Source: JACRAR01 sp041674385 (GTDB lineage: Bacteria; Pseudomonadota; Gammaproteobacteria; Burkholderiales; Rhodocyclaceae). From it: a stretch of 64,000 nt of DNA. The notes beneath the pieces are model-generated. The model saw only the letters and a list, made by a program, of their open reading frames with translations. It was not told where the DNA came from and did no database searches. Shown in pieces: positions 25,962 to 34,798 of this stretch. The stretch lies in contig JBAYVU010000001.1 of NCBI GenBank assembly GCA_041674385.1, positions 62,001-126,000 on the forward strand. Direction: 5' to 3'. Positions within the stretch are counted from its first letter, which is position 1. Each line of letters begins with the position of its first letter. The position numbers and the translations under genes are program-made.

Positions 25962-27664
25962 AGTTTCTCGCGAATGAAGACGTCCAATTCGTTTTCCGGT
26001 AATAGGGTTGCCTCCGCGTCGCTGCGGCCCTTGTATTCTATCTTGCCTTCTTTCAGGCCACGCTCGCCGACGACGAAACGGTGCGGTATGCCGACCAGCT
26101 CCCAATCGGCAAACATGACGCCCGGACGTTCATCGCGGTCGTCGAGGACGACATCGATGCCGGCCGCCGCCAGCCTGGCATAAAGCGCGTCTGCCGCGCT
26201 GCGCACCGCCTCGGATTTGGCGTAGCCCATCGGTACCACCACTGCTTCGAAAGGCGCAATGGCGGCCGGGAAAACAATGCCGCGCGGGTCGTGGCGCTGC
26301 TCGATGGCGGCGCCGACGATGCGGGTGATGCCAATGCCGTAGCAACCCATTTCCATGGTTTGTGGCTGGCCGGTCTCGTCGAGGAAGGTGCACTTGAGCG
26401 CTTCGGCATACTTGGTACGCAACTGGAAGATATGGCCGACCTCGATGCCGCGGCACAGTTCGAGAGTGCCCTTGCCGTCGGGCGAGGGATCGCCGCCGAC
26501 GACGTTGCGGAAATCGGCGACATTGCCGCCTGACACATCGGCAAGATCGCGGCCGAAGTTGACTCCGCTGAGATGGTAGCCCGCCTCGTTGGCGCCGCAG
26601 ACAAAATCGCTCATGGTGGCCACCGTCCGATCGGCATAAATCGCCAAGCCGGCTTTGCCGATCGGGCCGATATAGCCGGGCTTGCATTGGAGTTCGGCGA
26701 CAATCTCGTCGTCGCGCGCGAAGCGGAATTCGCCGATGACCTTCTGCGCCTTGATCTCGTTCAGGTCGTGGTCGCCGCGCAGCAACAGCAGTGCGAATCC
26801 CGCTTCCTTGCGCACCACGGCGATGGCCTTGACCATCTTCTTGACGTCGATGCCAAGAAAGGCGGCAACATCCTCGCACTTGGTCTTGCCCGGCGTGGCC
26901 ACCTTTTGCATCGCCTGGGTCGCCGCCGCGCGCGGCGCGGCGGGCGCCAGCGCCTCGGCCAACTCGACGTTGGCGGCATAATCGGAAGCCGGACAAAAAG
27001 CGATGGCATCCTCGCCCGACTCCGCCAGCACATGGAATTCGTGGGAACCCGTGCCGCCGATCGAGCCAGTGTCCGCCGCCACCGCCCGGAACCTGAGGCC
27101 CAGCCGGGTGAATATGCGGGAATAGGTCTCGAACATGTTGCGGTATTCGCGCTGGAGGTCCTCGAAGCTGACGTGGAAGGAATACCCATCCTTCATCAGG
27201 AACTCGCGCCCGCGCATGATGCCGAAGCGCGGCCGGATCTCGTCGCGGAACTTGGTCTGGATCTGGTAGAAGTGGCGCGGCAGTTGTCGGGAACTCTTGA
27301 TATCGCGCCGCACGATGTCGGTGATGACCTCCTCATGGGTAGGGCCGACGACAAAGTCGCGCTGGTGGCGATCCTTGAAGCGCAGCAGTTCCGGGCCGTA
27401 TTTCTCCCAACGTCCGGATTCCTGCCACAACTCCGCCGGCTGAACCGCGGGCATGAACAGTTCGATGGCGCCGGCACGGTTCATCTCTTCCCGCACGATG
27501 GCCTCGACCTTGCGCAGCACGCGCAGCCCGATGGGCATCCAGGTGTAAATGCCGGCGGCAAGACGACGAATCAGACCGGCCCGCAGCATGAGTTGGTGAC
27601 TGACGATTTCGGCGTCGTTGGGAGCTTCCTTGAGGGTGGCGATGAAGAATCTGCTGGCGCGCAT
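25952..27664 (-). CDS. proS: prolyl-tRNA synthetase
   Basis: This 570-residue class II synthetase charges tRNA-Pro. It is the bacterial type, with an editing (INS) domain in the middle (about 225-400). Motif 2 region RPRFGIMRGREFLMKDGYSF, TGSIGGTGSHEFHVLAESGE and the motif 3 region MGCYGIGITRIVGA are visible. The C-terminal anticodon-binding domain contains DVVLDDRDERPGVMFADWEL. The length is typical. It is divergent from rppH. Confidence 0.97.
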   Translation of the reverse strand: MRASRFFIATLKEAPNDAEIVSHQLMLRAGLIRRLAAGIYTWMPIGLRVLRKVEAIVREEMNRAGAIELFMPAVQPAELWQESGRWEKYGPELLRFKDRHQRDFVVGPTHEEVITDIVRRDIKSSRQLPRHFYQIQTKFRDEIRPRFGIMRGREFLMKDGYSFHVSFEDLQREYRNMFETYSRIFTRLGLRFRAVAADTGSIGGTGSHEFHVLAESGEDAIAFCPASDYAANVELAEALAPAAPRAAATQAMQKVATPGKTKCEDVAAFLGIDVKKMVKAIAVVRKEAGFALLLLRGDHDLNEIKAQKVIGEFRFARDDEIVAELQCKPGYIGPIGKAGLAIYADRTVATMSDFVCGANEAGYHLSGVNFGRDLADVSGGNVADFRNVVGGDPSPDGKGTLELCRGIEVGHIFQLRTKYAEALKCTFLDETGQPQTMEMGCYGIGITRIVGAAIEQRHDPRGIVFPAAIAPFEAVVVPMGYAKSEAVRSAADALYARLAAAGIDVVLDDRDERPGVMFADWELVGIPHRFVVGERGLKEGKIEYKGRSDAEATLLPENELDVFIREKLCI

Positions 27665-27802
27665 GGTGAAATCCGGTCTAGGTGAGACGGCAAAGTGCGA
27701 ATTCTACCGCGAGCCTGCTGGCAACTTGATTATTAGCCTTCTCTTCCTTTCCAAAATATGAAAAAATGGGCGCAACGATATTGAAGAATTGAAGGTAACC
27801 AC
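27665..27802. promoter_or_regulatory. divergent spacer proS / rppH
   Basis: The right half is AT-rich (27726-27795) and probably carries the rppH promoter. AAGGTA just before the rppH ATG is its ribosome binding site. No dyad or small gene is evident. Confidence 0.4.
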
Positions 27803-28327
27803 ATGCTTGACCGTGAAGGCTATCGCCCGAACGTCGGCATCGTTCTGGTGAATGGCCGTAATGAAGTCTTTTGGGGTAAGCGTATCCGCGAGCATTCCTG
27901 GCAGTTTCCGCAGGGGGGCATTAACAAGGGCGAAACGCCTGAACAGGCGATGTATCGCGAATTGCACGAAGAGATCGGTTTATTGCCGGAACATGTCGAG
28001 ATTCTTGGCCGCACCCGCGAATGGTTGCGCTACGATGTGCCCAAACATTGGGTGCGCCGCGAATGGCGCAACACTTACCGGGGGCAGAAACAAATCTGGT
28101 TTTTGCTCCGGCTGACAGGCCGCGATTGCGACGTCAGTCTGCGCGCCAGCAGTCATCCGGAATTCGACGCCTGGCGCTGGAGCGAGTATTGGGTGCCGCT
28201 GGAATCGGTCATCAGCTTCAAGCGCGGCGTTTATCAACAGGCGCTGACCGAGCTGGCCCGCCACCTGTTCCTTCATTCCGCCAAGATCAAGCCGGGATGG
28301 GGTCCTCTGGCCTCTGCCGAAAATTGA
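27803..28327 (+). CDS. rppH: RNA pyrophosphohydrolase
   Basis: This 174-residue Nudix hydrolase removes pyrophosphate from the 5' end of mRNAs to start decay. The Nudix box reads GGINKGETPEQAMYRELHEE followed by IGL. The start MLDREGYRPNVGIVLVN and the region FLLRLTGRDCDVSLR are typical of RppH/NudH. The length fits. Coq7 follows three bases after the stop. Confidence 0.95.
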   Translation: MLDREGYRPNVGIVLVNGRNEVFWGKRIREHSWQFPQGGINKGETPEQAMYRELHEEIGLLPEHVEILGRTREWLRYDVPKHWVRREWRNTYRGQKQIWFLLRLTGRDCDVSLRASSHPEFDAWRWSEYWVPLESVISFKRGVYQQALTELARHLFLHSAKIKPGWGPLASAEN

Positions 28328-28330
28328 TCC

Positions 28331-28957
28331 ATGCTCGACCGGTTCATCGCCGAATTCGACAAGGCATTGCGGGCAGTGTTCGTCCCTGCGCCCACGCCCA
28401 CGCTTAGGCCGGTGCCGGGTGCCGAACTGGCCGAAGCCGAACTGGACGAATCCCGGCGCAAGCATACCGCTGCGCTGATGCGCGTCAATCATTGCGGAGA
28501 AATTTGTGCCCAGGCGCTCTATCAAGGGCAGTCGCTGACTTCGCACGACCCGACGATCAAAAATGCGTTGCAGCGGGCGGCTCAGGAGGAAACCGAGCAT
28601 TTGGCCTGGACCGAGCGGCGCATTGCCGAGTTGGGTGGCCGCAAGAGTTTCCTCAATCCGCTCTGGTACGGGGGAGCGCTGGCCATCGGCGTGCTGGCCG
28701 GCAAGTTCGGCGACGCATGGAATTTGGGATTTCTTGCCGAGACCGAGAAACAGGTCGAAGCACACATCGAAAACCACAAGGCGCGGCTGCCTCAGGAAGA
28801 CCGTCGTTCCTGGGCAATCCTCGAGCAGATGCGGCTGGATGAAATCGGCCACGCCCGCACGGCGCAACGCCTTGGCGCCCGCGAACTGCCGGCGCCGGTG
28901 AAACAGGCGATGCTGCTGGCTGCGAAAGCAATGACCCGGACCGCCTACTACTTCTAG
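28331..28957 (+). CDS. coq7: Coq7-type demethoxyubiquinone hydroxylase
   Basis: This 208-residue ferritin-like di-iron enzyme performs a ring hydroxylation in ubiquinone synthesis and substitutes for flavin-type UbiF. Iron ligands are visible in MRVNHCGEICAQALYQGQ, QEETEHLAWTERRI and MRLDEIGHARTA. WYGGALAIGVLAGKFGDAW is a hydrophobic helix that docks the protein on the membrane. Its stop overlaps the stop of the convergent osmC gene (shared CTAG). Confidence 0.95.
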   Translation: MLDRFIAEFDKALRAVFVPAPTPTLRPVPGAELAEAELDESRRKHTAALMRVNHCGEICAQALYQGQSLTSHDPTIKNALQRAAQEETEHLAWTERRIAELGGRKSFLNPLWYGGALAIGVLAGKFGDAWNLGFLAETEKQVEAHIENHKARLPQEDRRSWAILEQMRLDEIGHARTAQRLGARELPAPVKQAMLLAAKAMTRTAYYF

Positions 28958-29370
28958 GCGTCGATGATTTCCCAGTCGTGGGTGATCTCGGCGGTCTTGC
29001 CGAGCATGATCGATGCCGAGCAATATTTTTCCGCCGAGAGCTTGATCGCGCGCGCCACGCTGTCCGGCTTCAGTCCCTTGCCGGTCACGATGAAGTGCAT
29101 GTGGATGCGGGTAAATACTTTCGGGTCGGTGTCGGCACGCTCCGCGGTCAGTTTGACTTCACAGCCGGTGACGTCCTGCCGCGAGCGCTGCAATATCATG
29201 ACGACGTCAAAAGCGGTGCAGCCGCCGGTTCCTGCCAGCACAGTCTCCATGGGACGCGGCGCGAGGTTGCGGCCGCCGGCCTCGGGCGCGCCATCCATCG
29301 CCAACAGGTGACCGCTGCCGGTCTCGGCGATAAAACTCATTCCGCTATGCCAGCGTACGTTGCATTCCAT
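28954..29370 (-). CDS. OsmC/Ohr family protein
   Basis: This 138-residue protein belongs to the OsmC superfamily, whose members reduce organic hydroperoxides through two cysteines. Both are seen here: GTGGCTAFDVVMIL near residue 50 and SAEKYCSASIML near 117. It is closest to the YhfA-type branch by its start (MECNVRWHSGMSF). The gene has GGAGG eight bases before the ATG. Upstream are four TTACAA units that may form its promoter. Confidence 0.88.
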   Translation of the reverse strand: MECNVRWHSGMSFIAETGSGHLLAMDGAPEAGGRNLAPRPMETVLAGTGGCTAFDVVMILQRSRQDVTGCEVKLTAERADTDPKVFTRIHMHFIVTGKGLKPDSVARAIKLSAEKYCSASIMLGKTAEITHDWEIIDA

Positions 29371-29400
29371 ACCGTATTTCCTCCAAGCTACATCGGGCGC

Positions 29401-29430
29401 ATTGTAAATTGTAAATTGTAACGTTGTAAC
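29401..29430 (-). promoter_or_regulatory. four TTACAA direct repeats upstream of osmC
   Basis: TTGTAA on the plus strand (TTACAA on the minus) occurs at 29402, 29409, 29416 and 29424. On the minus strand TACAAT at 29406-29401 with TTACAA 17 bases upstream (29429-29424) makes a plausible -10/-35 pair. The repeats could also bind a regulator. Confidence 0.5.
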
Positions 29431-29470
29431 GCCGCGGGTTATTTCCAGGGCATGCGCGTGGCAGCCGAGA

Positions 29471-30178
29471 TCACTGAGCGGCTTCCCGGCGATAAGGTGT
29501 CGGATCGGGAATCCCTGCTTTCACGAAACCCTCATGGCGTAGTCTGCACGAGTCGCAAACGCCGCAGGCTCGTCCTGTCCGATCGGGCTGATAGCAGGAG
29601 ACGGTCAGCGAGTAATCGACCCCGAGCGCCTTGCCTTGCCGAATGATCTCGGCTTTGCTCAGTTCGATCAGTGGCGTGTGGATATGCAGGCGTCGTCCTT
29701 CGACCGCGGCTTTGGTGGCCAGATTGGCCAGGGTTTCGAAGGCACGGATGAATTCCGGCCGACAGTCCGGATAGCCCGAGTAATCGACGACATTGACGCC
29801 GATAAAGATGTCGCTCGCTTCGAGCACTTCAGCCCAGGCCATGGCCAACGAAAGCATGATGGTGTTGCGTGCCGGAACATAGGTCACCGGAATGCCCGGC
29901 TTTACCCCGTCCACCGGAACCGCGATGCCGGTATCGGTCAGGGCCGATGCGCCGAATTGAGCCAGGTCCAGCTTGACCGTCTTATGCGCGATCGCACCCA
30001 GACTGGCGGCAATGCGTTCGGCCGCATGCAGTTCGACACGATGGCGCTGGCCGTAGTCGAGCGACAAACAATGAGGAATGAAGCCGCGGCTGCGGGCGAT
30101 CGCCAATGTCGTGGCGGAATCGAGTCCTCCGGAAAGCAGTACGACAGCCTTGGGACTATTCGCAGAAAAAATGTTCAT
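29471..30178 (-). CDS. queC: 7-cyano-7-deazaguanine synthase
   Basis: This 235-residue enzyme makes preQ0 from 7-carboxy-7-deazaguanine and ammonia in queuosine synthesis. The PP-loop ATP motif is VVLLSGGLDSATTLAIA. YGQRHRVEL and VPARNTIMLSLAMAWAE are present, and a zinc site is seen in CGVCDSCRLRHEGF. The start MNIFSANSPKAVV is used; a longer frame from 30202 overlaps queE and is unlikely. It follows queE by four bases. Confidence 0.95.
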   Translation of the reverse strand: MNIFSANSPKAVVLLSGGLDSATTLAIARSRGFIPHCLSLDYGQRHRVELHAAERIAASLGAIAHKTVKLDLAQFGASALTDTGIAVPVDGVKPGIPVTYVPARNTIMLSLAMAWAEVLEASDIFIGVNVVDYSGYPDCRPEFIRAFETLANLATKAAVEGRRLHIHTPLIELSKAEIIRQGKALGVDYSLTVSCYQPDRTGRACGVCDSCRLRHEGFVKAGIPDPTPYRREAAQ

Positions 30179-30182
30179 GGCG

Positions 30183-30851
30183 CTATTTTCCTCGCTCCGC
30201 ACCCCAGAGTATCTTGTGCAGCTGGAGTTGGAAACGTACTGGCAGTCGATCGCGCAGTATCCAGCCGGCCAGGAGGGCAGGGTCGATCTGGCCCAGCACC
30301 GGCGAAAACAGTACCGGACAGATGCCGGTCAGCCCCTTTTGATGCATGGCCTGCTTCGCCCAGGCGTAGTCCGCTTCGGAGGCCAGGACGAACTTGATTT
30401 CGTCGAACGCCGTCAGGTAATCCAGGTTGGTCCAGAGGTTCTTCCCCTGTTCGCCCGAACTGGGGGTCTTGATGTCCATGATTTTCGAGACACGCCGATC
30501 GACGCCGGCAAGATCGATGGCGCCGCTGGTTTCCAGTGAAACGTCGTAATCCGCATCGCACAGCGCGGCGAGCAGGGGGAAACAGCCCTTTTGCGCCAGC
30601 GGTTCGCCACCGGTGACGCAGACTGTACGGCAGCCGAAGCCAGCCACACGCGCCAGCACCTGCTGGAGCTGCATCGACTCGCCGTCCGACATGGCGTATT
30701 CGGTATCGCACCAGACACAGCGCAGCGGACATCCAGTGAGACGGACAAAGACCGTAGGCAGTCCGACGCGGGACGACTCACCTTGTAGCGAAAGGAAAAT
30801 TTCGTTGACCCGCAAGGATGCTTGCGGGACTGTCGGCGTGATTTCTGGCAT
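30183..30851 (-). CDS. queE: 7-carboxy-7-deazaguanine synthase
   Basis: This 222-residue radical SAM enzyme contracts the ring of carboxy-tetrahydropterin in queuosine synthesis. The iron-sulfur cluster motif is RLTGCPLRCVWCDTEYAM (Cx3Cx2C). CVTGGEPLAQ and SLETSGAIDL are the SAM-binding and following strands. EIFLSLQGESSRVG near the start is characteristic. It forms a queE-queC pair at the distal end of the tol operon. Confidence 0.95.
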   Translation of the reverse strand: MPEITPTVPQASLRVNEIFLSLQGESSRVGLPTVFVRLTGCPLRCVWCDTEYAMSDGESMQLQQVLARVAGFGCRTVCVTGGEPLAQKGCFPLLAALCDADYDVSLETSGAIDLAGVDRRVSKIMDIKTPSSGEQGKNLWTNLDYLTAFDEIKFVLASEADYAWAKQAMHQKGLTGICPVLFSPVLGQIDPALLAGWILRDRLPVRFQLQLHKILWGAERGK

Positions 30852-30869
30852 CGCGGGCGAACCCCGCTC

Positions 30870-31646
30870 CTACTTCTTTTTGAGGCGTTGCTTGGCGTTT
30901 TGTGCGGCGTTGCTGGCGGGATATTTCTCGATCAGTTGCCCCAGCGTCTTCTTCGCTCCTTTGGCATCCCCGGCTTCCTGCTGACTGTTGGCCTGACCGA
31001 GCAGTGCATCGGGCGCCCGCTGGTCGGCCGGCCAGGCGGCGGGAATTTTGGCGAACAATTCGGCGGCCTTGGCGTACTCATGCAGCTGGAAGTGGGCAGA
31101 TGCGGCCCAATAATGGGCGTTTGCCAGCAGGCCGCTGCTCCCGTAAGTCTTGATGAAGCCCAGGAAAGCGGCCAGCGCGTCCTTGTACTTGGCGTTTTTG
31201 AACAAGGTCAAAGCAGTTTCGTAGTCGCGGGTCTCGGCTGCCGGATCGGCTGACGCGGCCTCTGGCACGGCCGCATCGGCGGCTTTGGCATCGTTGAGTT
31301 TTTCAAGCTTGCGCAAACGGTTGTCGAGGTCGACATAAAAATCGTTCTGGCGCTTTTGCGTCGCCTCCAGTTCGTAGCTCAGCACTTCGATCTGGCCACG
31401 CAGTTTGGCCGTGTCCGCCTTGATCTGCTCGATCTGGTTGGCCAGTTCGATCTGGCTGCGCGAAGTGGTGGCTGCGAGGCTTTCGAGTCGCTTGCCCTGC
31501 TCGGTCAGATCGCCGCGCAACCGTTCTATGCGACTGCGCGCCTCTTCATCGTCGAACAGGCCGGCACGCGCGGGCATGGCCGCCAACGCGGCCAGCATGG
31601 CCAGCGTGGCCGCGCTCCAGAGCCGTAGCGAAAGCCGGCGATTCAC
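30870..31646 (-). CDS. cpoB: Tol-Pal system protein CpoB (YbgF)
   Basis: This 258-residue periplasmic protein coordinates outer membrane constriction with peptidoglycan synthesis at division. It has a signal peptide (AATLAMLAALAAMPARAG), a trimerising coiled coil near residues 35-115, and C-terminal TPR repeats from about 140 (ALTLFKNAKYKDALAAF, HYWAASAHFQLHEYAKAA). The start is GTG at 31646, two bases after the pal stop. The protein is last in the tolQRAB-pal-cpoB run. Confidence 0.92.
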   Translation of the reverse strand: MNRRLSLRLWSAATLAMLAALAAMPARAGLFDDEEARSRIERLRGDLTEQGKRLESLAATTSRSQIELANQIEQIKADTAKLRGQIEVLSYELEATQKRQNDFYVDLDNRLRKLEKLNDAKAADAAVPEAASADPAAETRDYETALTLFKNAKYKDALAAFLGFIKTYGSSGLLANAHYWAASAHFQLHEYAKAAELFAKIPAAWPADQRAPDALLGQANSQQEAGDAKGAKKTLGQLIEKYPASNAAQNAKQRLKKK

Positions 31647-31648
31647 TT

Positions 31649-32191
31649 TCAGAATTCGCCGGCGTAGAGCATGTCGTCGCGCCGGTTTTCCGCCCAGCAG
31701 GTTTCGTTATGCTCGGTGCAGCGCGGTTTTTCTTCGCCGAGGCTGACGGCCTCGATCTGCACTTCTTTGCCACCCAACAGCAGCAGCATCTTCTTGAGCG
31801 CTTCGGCGCGCTTCTGCCCCAGCGCCAGGTTGTATTCGCGGCTGCCGCGTTCATCGGCATTTCCCTGGATCAGCATCTTGATCGGGGGGTTCGTAACCAG
31901 CAGCCTGCCGTGCGCTTCGACCAACGGCTTGAACTCATCCTTGATCACATATTCGTCGAAGTCGAAGAATATGCTGCGTTTGGAAAGTATGCTTTTCGGG
32001 TCCTTGAGCATGCCCAGGCTGTATTCGTCCGCTTTGCCCGCCACCACCGGCGCCACCGGCGAGACATCGACCTTGACGGCGGCAGGCGTACGATCCTCGA
32101 CTTTGGCACCGGCCTGCTCGGGTGACAGCGGTTGGGAACTACATGCCACGAGCGTCAAGCTGACAACGATGGCAGGCAACGAATTGCGCAT
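31649..32191 (-). CDS. pal: peptidoglycan-associated lipoprotein Pal
   Basis: This 180-residue outer membrane lipoprotein binds peptidoglycan and TolB. The lipobox is LTLVAC (Cys at about 17). The OmpA-like domain begins near 70, with RSIFFDFDEYVIKDEF and GNADERGSREYNLALGQKRA, the peptidoglycan-binding loop with Asp and Arg. It lies downstream of tolB with a 27-base gap. Confidence 0.96.
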   Translation of the reverse strand: MRNSLPAIVVSLTLVACSSQPLSPEQAGAKVEDRTPAAVKVDVSPVAPVVAGKADEYSLGMLKDPKSILSKRSIFFDFDEYVIKDEFKPLVEAHGRLLVTNPPIKMLIQGNADERGSREYNLALGQKRAEALKKMLLLLGGKEVQIEAVSLGEEKPRCTEHNETCWAENRRDDMLYAGEF

Positions 32192-32218
32192 GGTGATGCT
32201 CCTTTGGTTAATTGTCGC

Positions 32219-33505
32219 TCATTTGACAAACGGCCCCCAGGCGGGTTCTCGCACATCGGAGACCTGTACCGAGAGTTTTTGTTTGACCCGCCCGTCGCTG
32301 GATACGGCCGCAAGAATCCCGCGTCCGCCAATTTCGGTAGCATAAATGATGATGCGTCCGTTGGGGGAGAAACTGGGGGTTTCGTCTTTGGCGGAATCGG
32401 TCAGGATTTGCGTCTGCCTGGTCGATAGATCCATCAGCGTCAGCTGAAAGCGGCCGTCATTGCGCGAGATGAACGCCATGCTTTTGCCATCCGGCGAAAG
32501 TCGTGGCGTGACGTTGTAGCTTCCTTCGAAGGTCACGCGCTGGGCCTCGCCGCCGCCGGCGGGAATGCGATAGATCTGCGGGCTGCCGCCACGGTCGGAG
32601 GTGAAGTAGATGAACTGTCCGTCACGCGAGAATTGCGGTTCGGTATCGATGCCGTTGGAACTGGCCAAGCGTTCGACGCCGCTGCCGTCGGCATTGACCA
32701 GATACAATTGCGAACCGCCGTCCTTGGAAAGCACGACGGCCAGCTTCTTGCCGTCGGGGGACCAGGCCGGCGCGGAATTCGATCCCTTGAAGTTGGCCGC
32801 CACATGGCGTTGGCCGGTGGCCAGCGAGTGCACATAGACGATCGGCTTCTTCGCCTCGAATGAGACATACGCCAAACGGCTGCCGTCCGGAGACCAGGCC
32901 GGCGAAATGATAGGCTCGCGCGACGCCAGGGCGGTTTGCGCATTCATGCCGTCGGCATCGGCGATCTGCAATTCGTAGCGCCCGGTACTCTTCACCACAT
33001 AGGCGATGCGCGTCGAGAAAATGCCCGGCTCGCCGATCAGTTTTTCGTAAATGTAGTCGGCGATATGATGCGCCGCGCTACGCAGCTGGGTTGCGCTCGA
33101 AAGATAGGTTTGGCCGCCGAGGGCCGCCTGTTTGTTGACATCGTAGAGCAGGAAGCGGGATGCGTAGCGGTTGTCGCTGCCGCTGGCAACCGGGGCGACG
33201 CTGCCCACTGCGAGCGCGTCGGCGCCGCGCGTCTTCCATTCGCCATAGTTGAAGGGAGCGTTGTCGGGGATCGGTTCGACGCCGGTCTCGACCAGGCGAA
33301 ACAGGCCGCTGTGCTCCAGATCGGCGCGCACCACCGAGGTTAGCGCCTGGGAAACGATGCGTTCGCCGCTGAAGTTGGCGATGCCGATGGGCAGCCGGTT
33401 GGCGCCGGCGCCGGTGATTTCGATGGTCAGTTGGGCGTGGGCGGCGCCGGCCGCGAACCACAACAGCGCTGCGCAGAGGCTGCGCGGGAAGTTGCATGTC
33501 ATCAT
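32219..33505 (-). CDS. tolB: Tol-Pal system translocation protein TolB
   Basis: This 428-residue periplasmic protein links Pal to TolA. A signal peptide (LCAALLWFAAGAAHAQ) precedes an N-terminal anticodon-binding-like domain. A six-bladed beta-propeller with repeated WSPDGSRLAYVS-type motifs follows (ISPAWSPDGSRLAY, APAWSPDGKKLAV, FSRDGQFIYFTSDR, LSPDGKSMAFIS, FSPNGRIIIYAT). Two consecutive ATG codons are available as starts; the first is taken. Confidence 0.96.
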   Translation of the reverse strand: MMTCNFPRSLCAALLWFAAGAAHAQLTIEITGAGANRLPIGIANFSGERIVSQALTSVVRADLEHSGLFRLVETGVEPIPDNAPFNYGEWKTRGADALAVGSVAPVASGSDNRYASRFLLYDVNKQAALGGQTYLSSATQLRSAAHHIADYIYEKLIGEPGIFSTRIAYVVKSTGRYELQIADADGMNAQTALASREPIISPAWSPDGSRLAYVSFEAKKPIVYVHSLATGQRHVAANFKGSNSAPAWSPDGKKLAVVLSKDGGSQLYLVNADGSGVERLASSNGIDTEPQFSRDGQFIYFTSDRGGSPQIYRIPAGGGEAQRVTFEGSYNVTPRLSPDGKSMAFISRNDGRFQLTLMDLSTRQTQILTDSAKDETPSFSPNGRIIIYATEIGGRGILAAVSSDGRVKQKLSVQVSDVREPAWGPFVK

Positions 33506-33520
33506 TGTCGGATTATACCG

Positions 33521-34243
33521 TTACTCCTCCAGCGGCCGAAACTTAAGATTCAGTTCGCGCTCGAACAAATCGCCACGTTCCGGCTTGGGCAGCGGCGAGG
33601 ATTTGAGGATGGCGCGTTCGACCGCGGTGTCGTAGCCGGCATGGCCGCTGGACTGTTTCAGTGTGGCGCTGAGGATTTCGCCGGTGGGCAATTGCACGAC
33701 GAGGAATCTTGCTTCCGGATTGCCTTTCAGGTCGGGGGGGAGAACGATATTGCCTTTGATCTTACTGCGGATCTTTCCAATGTAATCAGCTTCCCCTTTG
33801 CTGCGTGCGGCAGCTGCTTGGGTAGCCTTTAGTCGGGACAATTCCTGGGCGGCGGCAGCGGCATCCTTGCGCTCCGTCATCTGCTTGAACTCTTGCTCCA
33901 GCTGTTTCAGGAACGAGGGAGGCGTCTTGGGCGCATCTTTCGACGCAGGCTTGGGCTTCTCTTTCTCCTTCAGCGCAATATCCGGCTTTGGCAGCGGCGG
34001 TGTCGGCGCGGGTTCGGCGATCGGTTCGGGCGGTGGCTCCATCTGAGATTTGGCGGGCGTGTTAACCGGCGGTGTGGCATAGACCAAGTCAACCTCAACC
34101 GCTTCCGGTTTTTGGTTTTGCCAGCGAACACCATAGAACAGGAAGGCCAACAACAAAAGATGCACGGCTATTGCCAGTACCGCCGAAATCAGCTTGCCGG
34201 GCGGGTCTTGCGTGGTAAAGGGCAGTGCGTTTGCGGTATTCAT
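33521..34243 (-). CDS. tolA: cell envelope integrity protein TolA
   Basis: This 240-residue protein spans the periplasm between TolQR and TolB-Pal. It has one N-terminal membrane helix (LISAVLAIAVHLLLLAFLFY), a proline-rich stretch (PEPIAEPAPTPPLPKPD), a charged helical part and a TonB-like C-terminal domain (FLVVQLPTGEILSATLKQSS, VERAILKSSPLPKP). It is much shorter than the 421-residue E. coli protein, as is common in betaproteobacteria. It starts inside the tolR stop (ATGA). Confidence 0.93.
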   Translation of the reverse strand: MNTANALPFTTQDPPGKLISAVLAIAVHLLLLAFLFYGVRWQNQKPEAVEVDLVYATPPVNTPAKSQMEPPPEPIAEPAPTPPLPKPDIALKEKEKPKPASKDAPKTPPSFLKQLEQEFKQMTERKDAAAAAQELSRLKATQAAAARSKGEADYIGKIRSKIKGNIVLPPDLKGNPEARFLVVQLPTGEILSATLKQSSGHAGYDTAVERAILKSSPLPKPERGDLFERELNLKFRPLEE

Positions 34244-34659
34244 TTGCCAGCCTGTTTGCCCGGTTGCACCAGCAAGCCAATTTTCTCCACTTGGCTGCGT
34301 TTCAGTTCGTCCATGACGTCGAGAACGAGTTCATATCTGACGCTTTTGTCGGCGGCGATCAACACTGCCTGCTGCGGACTCTTCGATTGCGCCTCGCGGA
34401 TACGGTCTGCAAGGTCGGCGCGGCCGACTGCCAGCTCGTTGCCGCCCTTGTTGCGATCGCGCAGCGCCAGCGAAGCGTCGGCATGGATCACGACTTCCAG
34501 CGGCGCTGTCGCGGGCTGCGAGCTATTGCCGACGCTGGGCAGATTGATGCTGCCGGTCTGGATCATCGGCGCAGTGACCATGAAGATGATCAGCAAGACC
34601 AGCATCACGTCGATGTAAGGCACGACGTTGATCTGATTCATTAGTCGTCTCTGTCTCAT
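34240..34659 (-). CDS. tolR: Tol-Pal proton channel subunit TolR
   Basis: This 139-residue protein is the ExbD-like partner of TolQ. The single helix carries the essential Asp in NVVPYIDVMLVLLIIFMVTA. The periplasmic part includes VVIHADASLALRDR and VLIAADKSVRYELVLDVMDE. The start codon and the next six codons lie inside one arm of a 23-bp inverted repeat (34640-34695), so initiation may be structure-sensitive. MNQINVV six codons later is an alternative start. Confidence 0.93.
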   Translation of the reverse strand: MRQRRLMNQINVVPYIDVMLVLLIIFMVTAPMIQTGSINLPSVGNSSQPATAPLEVVIHADASLALRDRNKGGNELAVGRADLADRIREAQSKSPQQAVLIAADKSVRYELVLDVMDELKRSQVEKIGLLVQPGKQAGK

Positions 34660-34773
34660 GGGCTAACCCTCACCCATGAGACAGAAACGACTAATAACGT
34701 GGAAATGAGCCTGCCCCCCATCCCCCTCCCCCGGGGAGGGGGCGACTGAGATAGCGCTGCGCAATGCGCAGCG
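34640..34773. repeat. three consecutive inverted repeats between tolQ and tolR
   Basis: First, 34640-34662 and 34673-34695 form a 23-base stem with one mismatch and a 10-base loop; the tolR start codon lies in the stem. Second, 34722-34731 and 34733-34742 are C-rich and G-rich arms (CCCCCTCCCC/GGGGAGGGGG) around a single base, like dispersed REP-type elements of GC-rich genomes. Third, 34755-34773 is a 19-base palindrome (cgctgcgca-a-tgcgcagcg). tolQ and tolR are usually nearly adjacent, so this 139-base spacer is unusual. Confidence 0.85.
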
Positions 34774-34798
34774 AGTAACAGGCTACGCGCGCCGGTGT

